Shown: positions 56,055 to 64,000 of the stretch, one piece after another
How the letters are laid out: every line of letters starts with the position of its first letter
How positions within the stretch are numbered: position 1 is the first letter of the stretch
Origin: Lacibacter sediminis
GTDB taxonomy: Bacteria > Bacteroidota > Bacteroidia > Chitinophagales > Chitinophagaceae
Assembly: GCF_014168535.1 (NCBI RefSeq)
Contig: NZ_CP060007.1
Coordinates: forward strand, 4,402,001-4,466,000
DNA length: 64,000 nucleotides
Direction of reading: 5' to 3'
Made by a program: the position numbers and the translations under genes
The notes under the pieces: generated by a model
Seen by the model: only the letters and a program-made list of their open reading frames with translations
Told to the model about the DNA's origin: nothing
Databases searched by the model: none

Positions 56055-57185
56055 TTACCGCAACACTTCCTCCAACTTCCTTTCCAAATCACCTCCCCTC
56101 AAATTATCTGCAATAATTTTCCCTGTGGGATCAAGCAACACGTTGTAAGGAATACCATTGAAGCCATACAAGCCAACTGCTTCGCTATCCCAGAATTTCA
56201 GATCGCTGATATGCGTCCAGGTGAGGCCGTCTTTTTTAATAGCTTCTAACCAGGCATCTTTTGTTTTATCTAACGATACACCAAGAATCGTAAAGTTTTT
56301 ATTCTTGTATTTATTATAAGCTGCAACAACATTCGGATTTTCTCCACGACAAGGACCGCACCAGCTTGCCCAAAAATCAACCAACACATACTTACCTTTT
56401 AAACTGCTCAACGAAAAATTATTTCCATTCACATCAGGCATTGTAATATCGGGTGCCATTGTACCAATGGCTGGTGTATTTTGTTTTGGTGCCTGCGGTG
56501 CAGAAGCTACACTTTCACGGTATTGTTTTACTACTGTTTGAATACCGGTATGTTTAGGAAAACGTTTCAACAGGTTGTTATACATCGCTTCATTTTCTGT
56601 TGCATCTGTTCCGGTATTGATGGAGGTAGCAAACATACTTACCATCGGACTTTTATCTTCCATCGCTACTTTCTTCACATATGTTTTGAAAGATGTAACC
56701 ATGTTTGTCATTGCCATTTGCTGCAAGTTACGAAGACTATCCCCCTGAATCACATTCTGCAATTCGTATTGCATGTTGCCCAGCTTTTGTTGTGTAGCTG
56801 AAAGTGAATCAACAAACTCACGTAAGCGTTCGCTTGCAGGAGAACCTTTGTAACTCAACTTGCGGATATCATTCCAATCACCGGCAATAGTAATATCAGA
56901 TTTATCATTGATGACAAAAAACAAAGGGCCGTTTTCAATTTGCGGAAAACGCAACTGCAATAATGATTCTTCAGCAGCTTTTCCTTTCAATGAAAATTTA
57001 CCGGCATTCAATGTAATACTATCCAATACTTGGGGAGGCATATTATCGAATGATATCTGTTCAAGGTAAACAACTGTAGCTGGTGCATTCTTCACCTCAC
57101 CAGTTACGGTAAAATTTTTACTTCCGTTGTTTTCACATGCTGCAGCCGAAAAGGCAATAGCAGCAACGATCCATAATTTATTCAT
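56055..57185 (-). CDS. TlpA-like thioredoxin lipoprotein with N-terminal DUF4369 domain
   Basis: This 376-residue periplasmic protein has an SPII signal with the lipobox SAAAC. An N-terminal DUF4369 beta-sandwich (FTVTGEVKNAPATVVYLEQI) is followed by a helical linker and a thioredoxin fold with active site WCGPC (Cys276/Cys279 from this start) in LVDFWASWCGPCRGE, then IPYNVLLDPTGKII with the cis-Pro. It probably reduces disulfides of exported proteins. An ATG two codons earlier (57191) is equally possible. The gene ends opposite the second susD and has a decayed relative at 50629-51060. Confidence 0.92.
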   Translation of the reverse strand: MNKLWIVAAIAFSAAACENNGSKNFTVTGEVKNAPATVVYLEQISFDNMPPQVLDSITLNAGKFSLKGKAAEESLLQLRFPQIENGPLFFVINDKSDITIAGDWNDIRKLSYKGSPASERLREFVDSLSATQQKLGNMQYELQNVIQGDSLRNLQQMAMTNMVTSFKTYVKKVAMEDKSPMVSMFATSINTGTDATENEAMYNNLLKRFPKHTGIQTVVKQYRESVASAPQAPKQNTPAIGTMAPDITMPDVNGNNFSLSSLKGKYVLVDFWASWCGPCRGENPNVVAAYNKYKNKNFTILGVSLDKTKDAWLEAIKKDGLTWTHISDLKFWDSEAVGLYGFNGIPYNVLLDPTGKIIADNLRGGDLERKLEEVLR

Positions 57186-57194
57186 GTGCATTAT

Positions 57195-58646
57195 TTAGTT
57201 CGCTAATTTTTCTGTTACTAATTGATTCAGCAGTTTCGGATCGGCCTTACCTTTTGATTTTTTCATCACCTCACCCACAAACAAACCGATCAATCCTTTC
57301 TTTCCTTTTTTATATTCCGTTACCTTCTCCGGCATGTTGCTCAATACTTCATCGATCAACTGCTGCAAAGCATCTTCATTACGTTCCTGAATTAAATTCA
57401 ACTGTTGTGCCAGTTCCAACGCAGTTGTTCCATTTGCTTGCAACATAGCAGGGAATAATTTCTGTGCCGCCATTGTATAACTCACCTTTCCTTCTTCCAC
57501 CAATTGAATGATCGATACAAGTTGTGCAGGTTTTATAGAAAGACTGTTGATCTCTTTTCCCGCTTCATTCAATACTGATTTCACAGGACCGAGCAACCAG
57601 TTCGCTATTTGTTTGTAGGATGTTGAATCTACAGCAGCCGCTTCAAAATAATCAGCCAGCTCTTTATCATCACTCAACAATGCTGCATCATATTCAGGCA
57701 ATGCATATTGCTGAATGAAACGTTGTTTCTTTTGCTCGCCCAACTCAGGCAATGCCGCTTTAATTTCATTGATAAATTCATCCGTAATTACAAACGGCGG
57801 CAAATCAGGATCGGCCATGTAACGGTAATCATCTGCATCTTCTTTTGTGCGGATCGCAAACGTTGTTTCCGTATCAGGATTAAAACCTCTTGTTTGCTGA
57901 ACAATTGTTTCTCCTTTTTCTTTCATCTCGATCATCCGCATCACCTCATGATCAATTGCCTTTTTCAGAAAGCGGATCGAGTTGAGATTTTTGATCTCCA
58001 CTTTTGTTCCAAGCTTCTTCTCGCCTTTCAAACGGATAGAAATATTTGCATCGCAACGCAAACTTCCTTCTTCCATATTACCATCACACACATTTAATGT
58101 GCGAACGAGCTTACGTACTTCTGTTACATAAGCCGCAGCTTCATCGCCACTATGCAGATCCGGTTCTGTTACAATTTCAATTAATGGCACACCTGCACGG
58201 TTATAATCAACAACAGAATAATTTTCTTCCTGGTCGTGCATGCTCTTGCCCGCATCTTCTTCCATGTGAATGCGGTTGAGCTGAATGTTCCTTTCTCCAT
58301 CAACTGTTTTGATCTTTACAAATCCACCAATACAAACAGGTGTGGTATGTTGCGACAGTTGATAACCTTTCGGCAGATCGGGATAGAAATAATGCTTACG
58401 TGCAAAATAGTTTTTACGTTCAATTTCACAATTGCAGGCAAGACCCATACGAACTGCCAGTTCAATGGCTTCCTTGTTTAACTTGGGTAATGTGCCGGGA
58501 TGAGCCAGTGTAATGGGACTGATGTGTGTATTTGGTTCAGAACCAAAACCCGCACTATCGCCACAAAACAATTTGCTTTTTGTGAGCAATTGTGCATGCA
58601 CTTCCAGTCCGATGACTGCTTCGTATTTCTCTGAATAATTTGCCAT
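57195..58646 (-). CDS. gatB: Aspartyl/glutamyl-tRNA amidotransferase subunit B
   Basis: This 483-residue subunit of GatCAB converts Glu-tRNA-Gln (and Asp-tRNA-Asn) to the amidated form. It starts with YEAVIGLEVHAQLLTKSKLF, contains the kinase-like core (SLRCDANISIRLKGEKKLGT KVEIKNLNS) and ends with the YqeY-like tail domain (GLIGLFVGEVMKKSKGKADP). gatA and gatC are not in the window. The thioredoxin gene starts within 10 bases of its stop, so both may be on one transcript. Confidence 0.97.
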   Translation of the reverse strand: MANYSEKYEAVIGLEVHAQLLTKSKLFCGDSAGFGSEPNTHISPITLAHPGTLPKLNKEAIELAVRMGLACNCEIERKNYFARKHYFYPDLPKGYQLSQHTTPVCIGGFVKIKTVDGERNIQLNRIHMEEDAGKSMHDQEENYSVVDYNRAGVPLIEIVTEPDLHSGDEAAAYVTEVRKLVRTLNVCDGNMEEGSLRCDANISIRLKGEKKLGTKVEIKNLNSIRFLKKAIDHEVMRMIEMKEKGETIVQQTRGFNPDTETTFAIRTKEDADDYRYMADPDLPPFVITDEFINEIKAALPELGEQKKQRFIQQYALPEYDAALLSDDKELADYFEAAAVDSTSYKQIANWLLGPVKSVLNEAGKEINSLSIKPAQLVSIIQLVEEGKVSYTMAAQKLFPAMLQANGTTALELAQQLNLIQERNEDALQQLIDEVLSNMPEKVTEYKKGKKGLIGLFVGEVMKKSKGKADPKLLNQLVTEKLAN

Positions 58647-58663
58647 AAAGATTAGAAAAGCGA

Positions 58664-58745
58664 TATTTCGACTTCGCTCAATACCTTTTACAAATCCTTC
58701 GACTCTTCGACAAGCTCGGAGCTGAGGACTTGCTCAAGGTTGGCA
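58664..58745. repeat. Palindromic intergenic repeats (TTCGACT...GCTC type)
   Basis: Units such as TTTCGACTTCGCTCAA and CCTTCGACTCTTCGACAAGC followed by TCGGAGCTGAGGACTTGCTC form overlapping short inverted repeats. They share CCTTCGACT and GAGGACT with the repeats at 40213-40270. They occupy most of the gap upstream of gatB. Confidence 0.6.
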
Positions 58746-58787
58746 AAAATACCCGTTTTACCCCGAAGCATCTGTGAGTAAGCTCAC

Positions 58788-58815
58788 AAAAAAGTCCCCC
58801 GGTTGACCGGGGGAC
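58788..58815 (-). terminator. Intrinsic terminator of the PDZ-protein gene
   Basis: GTCCCCCGG pairs with CCGGGGGAC around TTGA; on the minus strand a run of six T follows. A second small hairpin (TGTGAG/CTCACA, 58773-58788) adjoins it. Confidence 0.9.
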
Positions 58816-58843
58816 GAACTAAATCAGAATATTTATCGAAAAC

Positions 58844-59899
58844 TTACAGGTCTGCTTTGTTGAGTTTCTTAGGGATCTTTACTTCCACGGTCACAGGTTT
58901 ACCTCCACGTAAAACTTTTACGGTCCAGAGGTTTTGCTCGTTGTTTGTGCGCAATGCTTCACGTGCCTCAGCTACATTTTTCACAGCTTTGCCGTTTACT
59001 TCAGTGATCACATCATCTTTTTGTAAACCGCTTTTTGCTGACGGCGAATCTGCCTCTACTTCCAATACTTTCACACCATTTCCTTCTTCAGTATCCTGGA
59101 TAGTAGCGCCAAATTTGGGACGACCGCTTCCTTGATAGATTCTGATCTGATCTTGTAAACCATGCAGACGTGGTTGCAGGTGTTCGAAGTTGAACTGGCC
59201 TTCACCAAATCCCGGCATTTCGGGCATATGGAAATTAAAGTTCTGCATGCCCTGAGGACCTTTACTTTCGCCTAATTTCACTTTTGTTTTCTTCTCTTTT
59301 CCATCACGCAAGTAACTGATCTCAACTTCATCGTTTGGTTTTTTGGCGTGAACAGCTTCACTTAGATCAGAAGGAGAATCAATTTTCTTATCACCCACTT
59401 TAGTAATGATATCGCCTTTTTGTAAACCGGCTTTTTCAGCAGGAGTTTCTTTCTGTACTTCTTCCACCAATGCACCTTTGTCGTGGTCTTCTGTTACCAC
59501 ACCAAGGAAAGCACCACTCTTCCAGTTCATTTTAAATTCCCTCATGAAATTATCACTATTGAACTGATCCCAGTTACCATCATGATTGAATCGATAAGCA
59601 CCACGTGGCGCCGTTATACGCACTTTGGGTGAGCGGAATACAAACTCATCGTCACCATCAAAACGATGGATAATGATATCCTTATCGCCTTTTTCAACCG
59701 GTTTGCCATTAACAGTGACTTTATCGCCTTCGATGACGATGGTAGTCTTTTCGGTTTTATCACCCTTCTTACGAATGATGATCTGTTCTTTTTTTTCTTC
59801 TTTTTCCCTTTTTTCTTTTTTATCCTGAGCCGATGCAGAAAGGGTAAGCAACTGGGTAACGGCTACAAATGCTAAAGCATACACTGAAATACGTTTCAT
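58844..59899 (-). CDS. Periplasmic protein with two PDZ domains
   Basis: This 351-residue protein has a signal peptide (cleavage near SASAQ, residue 25), a highly charged segment (DKKEKREKEEKKEQIIIRKK), a beta-rich linker, and two PDZ domains at about 130-210 (GAFLGVVTEDHDKGALVEEV, AGLQKGDIITKVGD) and 262-342 (KFGATIQDTEEGNGVKVLEV, GLQKDDVITEVNGKAV). No protease domain is present, so it is not DegP/HtrA but could be a scaffold or an adaptor for periplasmic proteases. It is monocistronic with its own terminator. Confidence 0.9.
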   Translation of the reverse strand: MKRISVYALAFVAVTQLLTLSASAQDKKEKREKEEKKEQIIIRKKGDKTEKTTIVIEGDKVTVNGKPVEKGDKDIIIHRFDGDDEFVFRSPKVRITAPRGAYRFNHDGNWDQFNSDNFMREFKMNWKSGAFLGVVTEDHDKGALVEEVQKETPAEKAGLQKGDIITKVGDKKIDSPSDLSEAVHAKKPNDEVEISYLRDGKEKKTKVKLGESKGPQGMQNFNFHMPEMPGFGEGQFNFEHLQPRLHGLQDQIRIYQGSGRPKFGATIQDTEEGNGVKVLEVEADSPSAKSGLQKDDVITEVNGKAVKNVAEAREALRTNNEQNLWTVKVLRGGKPVTVEVKIPKKLNKADL

Positions 59900-59999
59900 A
59901 CTAATAAGGTTTTTTTATTGTTGACAGGGCTAATGTACGAACATTTTCTTATTTACGAATTATTTCGGAGTTTTTCTGATTTTTTAACATTTTAGCCTG

Positions 60000-60036
60000 A
60001 AAAACAAAACCAGCATAGTTGATTGCTATGCTGGTT
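60000..60036 (-). terminator. Intrinsic terminator of alaS
   Basis: AACCAGCATAG pairs with CTATGCTGGTT (60008-60036) around a seven-base loop. On the minus strand it is followed by TTGTTTTTC. It lies 38 bases after the alaS stop. Confidence 0.85.
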
Positions 60037-60073
60037 CCAGCTATTTGTAAGACGCTCTTGCGACCCTCAGCTA

Positions 60074-62698
60074 CTATAATAATCCTTTTACTTTTTCAAT
60101 CACCTGTTGCAGGTTGCTGGCATCTTGACCACCGGCAGTTGCCAGGTTTTTTTGTCCACCGCCACCACCTTTGATCAATGGAGCAATATGTTCTTTAATG
60201 ATCTTTCCTGCATCAAGATTTTTTGCAGCTGCAACTGTATCACTTATACCAAGAGCAACAAATGGTTTACCGTCGATGTTCGCACAAAGCACAGCCACAT
60301 AATCGTTGAGATTTGTTTTGAGATCGAAACAGATCTTCTTCAATGCATCTGCATTACTTACTTCAATAATATCTCCGATGAACGTAACATTGTTGATGAT
60401 CTCATCTTTCTGCAAAAGTTCATTACGCAACACAACGAGTTGACGTGCTTCAAGTTTTTCCAGTTTCTTTTTCAGTTCACTGTTTTCTGTCTGCAGATTT
60501 TCAATTGACTTGCTGAGCTCTTTTGGATTTTTTAATAAACCACGAATTGCACGAATCGACTCAAATTCTGAATTTACATATTGTTCCGCTGCAAAACCTG
60601 TAAACGCTTCCACACGACGAACACCTGCAGCAACTGCAGCTTCGGATGTTATTTTGAAGAATCCCAATTCACCTGTTGAACCAACATGCGTACCACCGCA
60701 TAATTCTATTGAATAGTTTTCATCCATAATGACCACACGCACTATATCAGCATATTTTTCACCGAACAAAGCCATTGCACCTAATGCAATTGCATCATCC
60801 TTTGGCATTTCTTTTATTACAACCGGAATGTTTGCTCTTATTTTTTCATTTACCAATGCTTCCACTTTTGCAATTTCTTCATCGGTCATTTTTGCAAAGT
60901 GTGAAAAATCGAAACGCAGGTATTCCTCATTTACCAAACTACCTTTCTGAGCAACATGTGTGCCCAATACTTTACGCAAAGCAGCATGCATTAAGTGAGT
61001 GGCTGAGTGATGTACTGCGATTTTTTTTCTACGCTCGGCATTCACTTTTGCAGATACAACAGCCGACATGTTTATCGGTAACTGATCAATGAAATGAATG
61101 ATAAGATCGTTTTCTTTCTTTGTATCAGTTACGATTGCTACTTCACCATCAAAACTCAACTCACCCGTATCACCCACCTGTCCGCCACTTTCTGCATAGA
61201 AAGGTGTTTTATCTAAAACGATCTGAAAAGATGCCTTCCCTTTGATGTTCACCTTCCGGTATTTCACCACTTTGCTGTTTGCTTCTGTTGTTGTATAACC
61301 AACAAACTCGACTGAATTGTTTGGTACAACTTCAAACCAGTCTTCCGTATCAATAGTTGTTGCAGCACGACTGCGTTCTTTCTGTTGCTGCATTTCCTTA
61401 TCAAAGCCTGCTTCATCTACCGACAATGATTGTTCGGATGCGATCAATCTTGTCAGATCAATGGGGAAACCAAACGTATCAAACAATTCAAACGCCGCTT
61501 TACCATCGATCAGTTTTCCTTTCGTAACGTTAATAATATCATCGATCCTTTTTAATCCTTTATCGAGCGTACGTAAAAATGCATCCTCTTCTTCCTTCAC
61601 TACTTTCTGCACAAAACTTTCCTGTGCTTTTAATTCAGGGAATACTTTTTCGAACTGTGCAGCCAATGTCGGTAAGAGTTGATGTAACAAAGGTTGTTTA
61701 TAACCGAGATAAGAATAATAGTAACGAACTGCCCTTCTTAAAATCCTGCGGATAACATAACCTGCACCGGTATTGCTTGGTAATTGACCATCGGCAATAG
61801 TGAAACAAATAGCACGGATATGATCTGCTAACACACGAAAAGCAACGCTTTCCTTATCATCGCCTGCAGTATATTTTTTACCAACGATCTTTTCTACTTC
61901 AGCAATAGTACCGGTGAAAATATCTGTGTCGTAATTGCTTTGTTTGTTTTGTAATACACGGGTTAAACGTTCAAAACCCATTCCTGTATCCACATGTTTG
62001 GCAGGTAATGGCTCAAGTGAACCATCTTTCAGGCGATTGAATTGAATGAATACATTGTTCCATATCTCGATCACTTGCGGATGATCATTATTCACCAATG
62101 TTTTTCCATCAACGAGTTTGCGTTCTTCATCGTTTCTGCAATCCACATGTATTTCAGTACAAGGGCCACATGGACCCGTATCACCCATCTCCCAGAAATT
62201 ATCTTTCTTATTCCCTAACAGAATTCTGTCTTCAGCAATCACTTTCTTCCATTCATTCCATGCTTCTTCATCTTTCGGAATATTTTCTTTTTCATCACCT
62301 TCAAACACGGTTACGTATAAACGATCTTTCGGAATGCCATACACATCGGCCAACAGTTCCCAACTCCATGCAATGGCTTCTTTCTTGAAATAATCGCCAA
62401 AGCTCCAGTTGCCCAGCATTTCAAACATGGTGTGGTGATAGGTATCAACACCTACTTCTTCGAGATCGTTATGCTTACCGCTAACACGCAAACATTTTTG
62501 TGTATCGGCCACACGGGTGTGCTCAGGTTTCCTGTTGCCGAGGAAATAATCCTTGAACTGGTTCATCCCTGCGTTGGTGAACAGTAAAGTAGGATCATTC
62601 TTCACTACTATCGGTGCCGAGGGAACGATCTGGTGCTTTTTTGAAGCAAAAAAATCTAAATATTTCTGTCTTATTTCAGCGGCAGTCATCATATTCAT
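60074..62698 (-). CDS. alaS: Alanine--tRNA ligase
   Basis: This 874-residue enzyme charges tRNA-Ala and proofreads Ser and Gly. The class II aminoacylation core is clear (FTNAGMNQFKDYFLG, TYHHTMFEMLGNWSFGDYFK, GAGYVIRRILRRAVRYY). The editing domain has HHSATH near residue 563 and CGGTHV near residue 665, and the C-terminal DHHA1 domain ends in KGGGGGQKNLATAGGQD. The start at 62698 or the ATGs at 62692 and 62689 (MTAAEIRQKYLDFF) suit the family; an ATG at 62974 would add 92 residues overlapping the divergent M23 gene and is rejected. Confidence 0.97.
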   Translation of the reverse strand: MNMMTAAEIRQKYLDFFASKKHQIVPSAPIVVKNDPTLLFTNAGMNQFKDYFLGNRKPEHTRVADTQKCLRVSGKHNDLEEVGVDTYHHTMFEMLGNWSFGDYFKKEAIAWSWELLADVYGIPKDRLYVTVFEGDEKENIPKDEEAWNEWKKVIAEDRILLGNKKDNFWEMGDTGPCGPCTEIHVDCRNDEERKLVDGKTLVNNDHPQVIEIWNNVFIQFNRLKDGSLEPLPAKHVDTGMGFERLTRVLQNKQSNYDTDIFTGTIAEVEKIVGKKYTAGDDKESVAFRVLADHIRAICFTIADGQLPSNTGAGYVIRRILRRAVRYYYSYLGYKQPLLHQLLPTLAAQFEKVFPELKAQESFVQKVVKEEEDAFLRTLDKGLKRIDDIINVTKGKLIDGKAAFELFDTFGFPIDLTRLIASEQSLSVDEAGFDKEMQQQKERSRAATTIDTEDWFEVVPNNSVEFVGYTTTEANSKVVKYRKVNIKGKASFQIVLDKTPFYAESGGQVGDTGELSFDGEVAIVTDTKKENDLIIHFIDQLPINMSAVVSAKVNAERRKKIAVHHSATHLMHAALRKVLGTHVAQKGSLVNEEYLRFDFSHFAKMTDEEIAKVEALVNEKIRANIPVVIKEMPKDDAIALGAMALFGEKYADIVRVVIMDENYSIELCGGTHVGSTGELGFFKITSEAAVAAGVRRVEAFTGFAAEQYVNSEFESIRAIRGLLKNPKELSKSIENLQTENSELKKKLEKLEARQLVVLRNELLQKDEIINNVTFIGDIIEVSNADALKKICFDLKTNLNDYVAVLCANIDGKPFVALGISDTVAAAKNLDAGKIIKEHIAPLIKGGGGGQKNLATAGGQDASNLQQVIEKVKGLL

Positions 62699-62803
62699 CC
62701 CGTGTTTGGATTGATTTTTGAGGAGTGATACACCTATATTTGTAAAACCCCTTTTTAATGGATAGCAAAGGTAAGCCAAACCTATGACCACCTGATTGCT
62801 TAT

Positions 62804-63775
62804 ATGAAGAAAGTAAAGTATTTCTACAATACAAATACGCTCCGGTATGAGAAACTGGTGACGCCCCTGCGGGTAAAACTGCTGCGGGTGTTTAGTTTTT
62901 TGGCGGCTGTTACGGTGGCGGGCTTTCTTTTTATGCAGATCTCCTATCGCTATTTCCCATCGGCCAACGAGCAACGGTTACGGAATGAGAATAACCGCAT
63001 AAAGGATAATTACAGCATCTTGAGTGGAGAGATCAAGCGGATGAACCAGGAACTCCGTGAAATTGAAAAACGGGATAACCAGGTGTATCGTTCCATTTTT
63101 GAAGCAAGTCCTATTCCTGACAGCGCAAGAGCCAAGATGATGGAAAAACAGGCAGAAGATCGCTTGATTGCAAGCCTTAGTGAAGATGAACTCAACACAA
63201 CCATTCTTCAGCAGATCAATACCCTTCGCAACAGGATCTATGCACAAAATATTTCGTTCAATGCAATTGACGGGATGATCAAAAACAAAGAAGCATTATT
63301 GGCTGCAACACCCGCAATTCAACCGGTGAGCAACAAAGAATTATCGAGACTAGCTTCGGGCTTTGGTTATCGTATCGATCCTGTTTATAAAACAACAAAA
63401 TTTCATGCTGGTCTCGACTTTGCCGCACCGCAAGGCACACCTATTTATGCAACGGCCGATGGTATTGTAACGCTTGCCGGTAATACAGCCAATGGTTATG
63501 GTAACCATGTTGTGATCAACCATGGTTATGGCTATGAAACATTGTATGGTCACATGGTGCGTGTGAAAGCAAGAAGAGGACAAAAGATTCGCCGTGGTGA
63601 AGTAATTGGCTGGGTGGGTAGTACCGGGAAAAGTACTGGCCCTCATTTGCATTACGAAGTACATAAAAATGGCCGTGATCTCGATCCTATCTATTTCTTT
63701 TATAATGATCTCACGCCTGAACAATTTGATCGTATGCTCAAGATAGCGGCAACGGGTAATCAGAGCTTCGATTAA
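62804..63775 (+). CDS. M23-family (LytM-like) metallo-endopeptidase, membrane anchored
   Basis: This 323-residue protein has a short cytoplasmic N-terminus, one membrane helix at about 29-46 (VFSFLAAVTVAGFLFMQI), a coiled-coil region (about 54-90 and 130-165) and a C-terminal M23 domain. The zinc site is His201 and Asp205 (KFHAGLDFAAP) plus His281 and His283 (GPHLHYEV), so it is probably an active peptidoglycan endopeptidase. The layout resembles MepM/coiled-coil anchored M23 proteins involved in cell-wall growth or division. It is divergent from alaS, with a 105-base shared gap. Confidence 0.94.
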   Translation: MKKVKYFYNTNTLRYEKLVTPLRVKLLRVFSFLAAVTVAGFLFMQISYRYFPSANEQRLRNENNRIKDNYSILSGEIKRMNQELREIEKRDNQVYRSIFEASPIPDSARAKMMEKQAEDRLIASLSEDELNTTILQQINTLRNRIYAQNISFNAIDGMIKNKEALLAATPAIQPVSNKELSRLASGFGYRIDPVYKTTKFHAGLDFAAPQGTPIYATADGIVTLAGNTANGYGNHVVINHGYGYETLYGHMVRVKARRGQKIRRGEVIGWVGSTGKSTGPHLHYEVHKNGRDLDPIYFFYNDLTPEQFDRMLKIAATGNQSFD

Positions 63776-63777
63776 AC

Positions 63778-63862
63778 ACAGCCGATAGCGGGTAGTGGAT
63801 AGTTGGTAGTTGGTAATGTTGTAAGCATTAACTATCGGCTAACAACTAATGACTATCGGCTT
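63778..63862. repeat. Low-complexity direct and inverted repeat
   Basis: The unit GCCGATAG at 63781 recurs inverted as CTATCGGC near 63832 and 63853, and ATAGTTGGTAGTTGGTA is a direct repeat between them. The structure is that of a small dispersed intergenic repeat after the M23 gene. Confidence 0.5.
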
Positions 63863-63875
63863 CTCTCTGATTCCT

Positions 63876-63883
63876 TACTTTTG
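63876..63883 (+). promoter_or_regulatory. -7 element TACTTTTG
   Basis: This is a perfect TAnnTTTG box between the M23 gene and the truncated gene at the window end. The start of transcription would be near 63890. Confidence 0.55.
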
Positions 63884-63899
63884 CTGAAACAACTTACAT

Positions 63900-64000
63900 C
63901 TGGCAACACCTGCGCAAATAGCATTTGAATTTGATGAACCGCCAAAGTCGGCTCCACGACGTGGACGCAAACCATTGAACAAACCTCCTAAGCCCAAGCA
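63900..64000 (+). CDS. N-terminus of a probable MerR-family regulator (cut by window edge)
   Basis: About 33 codons are present (ATPAQIAFEFDEPPKSAPRR then GRKPLNKPPKPK). The disordered, Pro/Lys/Arg-rich beginning after QIAFEFDE resembles MerR-type regulators that follow M23 genes in related bacteria, but the DNA-binding domain lies outside the window. The frame is closed by TGA at 63885 and has no ATG, GTG or TTG before the conserved segment; CTG at 63900 is the only reasonable start. Identity and start are both uncertain. Confidence 0.45.
   Translation, partial: MATPAQIAFEFDEPPKSAPRRGRKPLNKPPKPK

Noticed and set aside
62699..62974. 92-residue N-terminal extension of alaS
   Set aside because: It overlaps the start of the divergent M23 gene, and the family start is at 62689-62698.
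1..64000. CRISPR array, tRNA, rRNA, prophage, integrase or insertion sequence
   Set aside because: I saw no regularly spaced repeats, cloverleaf sequences, transposase or phage genes. Short intergenic repeats are irregular and have no spacers.

Overview
This window is ordinary chromosome of a Bacteroidota bacterium, most likely a member of the Chitinophagaceae. Support comes from type IX secretion (T9SS) C-terminal sorting domains, a PorZ-like T9SS component, two SusC/SusD pairs, many SPII lipoproteins, promoters of the Bacteroidota form TAnnTTTG, and the near absence of Shine-Dalgarno sequences. The base composition is moderately AT-rich and even throughout. I found no rRNA, tRNA, CRISPR array, insertion sequence, integrase or prophage.

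Layout. Positions 1-13.6 kb: the 5' part of mfd, a 1676-residue secreted subtilisin-like protease with a T9SS sorting domain, a translation-quality cluster (glyS, a MazG-like pyrophosphatase, dtd, and divergent arfB), a lipoprotein di-haem cytochrome c peroxidase and a secreted coiled-coil protein. 13.7-26 kb: a polysaccharide flippase, an MBL-fold hydrolase, a 1145-residue protein that looks like a dead gluzincin peptidase joined to a beta-propeller and an outer-membrane barrel, then a six-gene minus-strand operon (membrane protein, winged-helix regulator, creD, a COQ4-like protein, DgkA-type kinase, DUF1361). A DUF5686 outer-membrane protein follows. 26-35.5 kb: a class III aminotransferase, gamma carbonic anhydrase, two small proteins, rsgA, a Bat-type operon (MoxR, DUF58, BatD-like, BatA), a conserved small protein, a cyclophilin, gcvH and VanZ.

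35.5-45.9 kb: a gene-free stretch with two copies of a hairpin leader element, a DUF937-like protein and a metalloprotease lipoprotein (both with calcium-binding Asp-rich loops), prfA, an amidohydrolase, recO, porZ and an MMPL/RND exporter. 46-57.2 kb: a nutrient-uptake region formed by duplication of a three-gene block (susC, susD, and a TlpA-like thioredoxin on the opposite strand). In the first block the thioredoxin gene has decayed to a pseudogene. 57-64 kb: gatB, a double-PDZ periplasmic protein, alaS, an M23 endopeptidase and the first codons of a probable MerR-family regulator.

The most useful observations are a twin 17-bp operator-like palindrome before the membrane-protein gene and before creD, the duplicated SusCD-thioredoxin block with its pseudogene, the repeated hairpin/AACTAACTG leader element, and the degenerate peptidase domain. 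Nothing here is clearly a new defence or mobile system.
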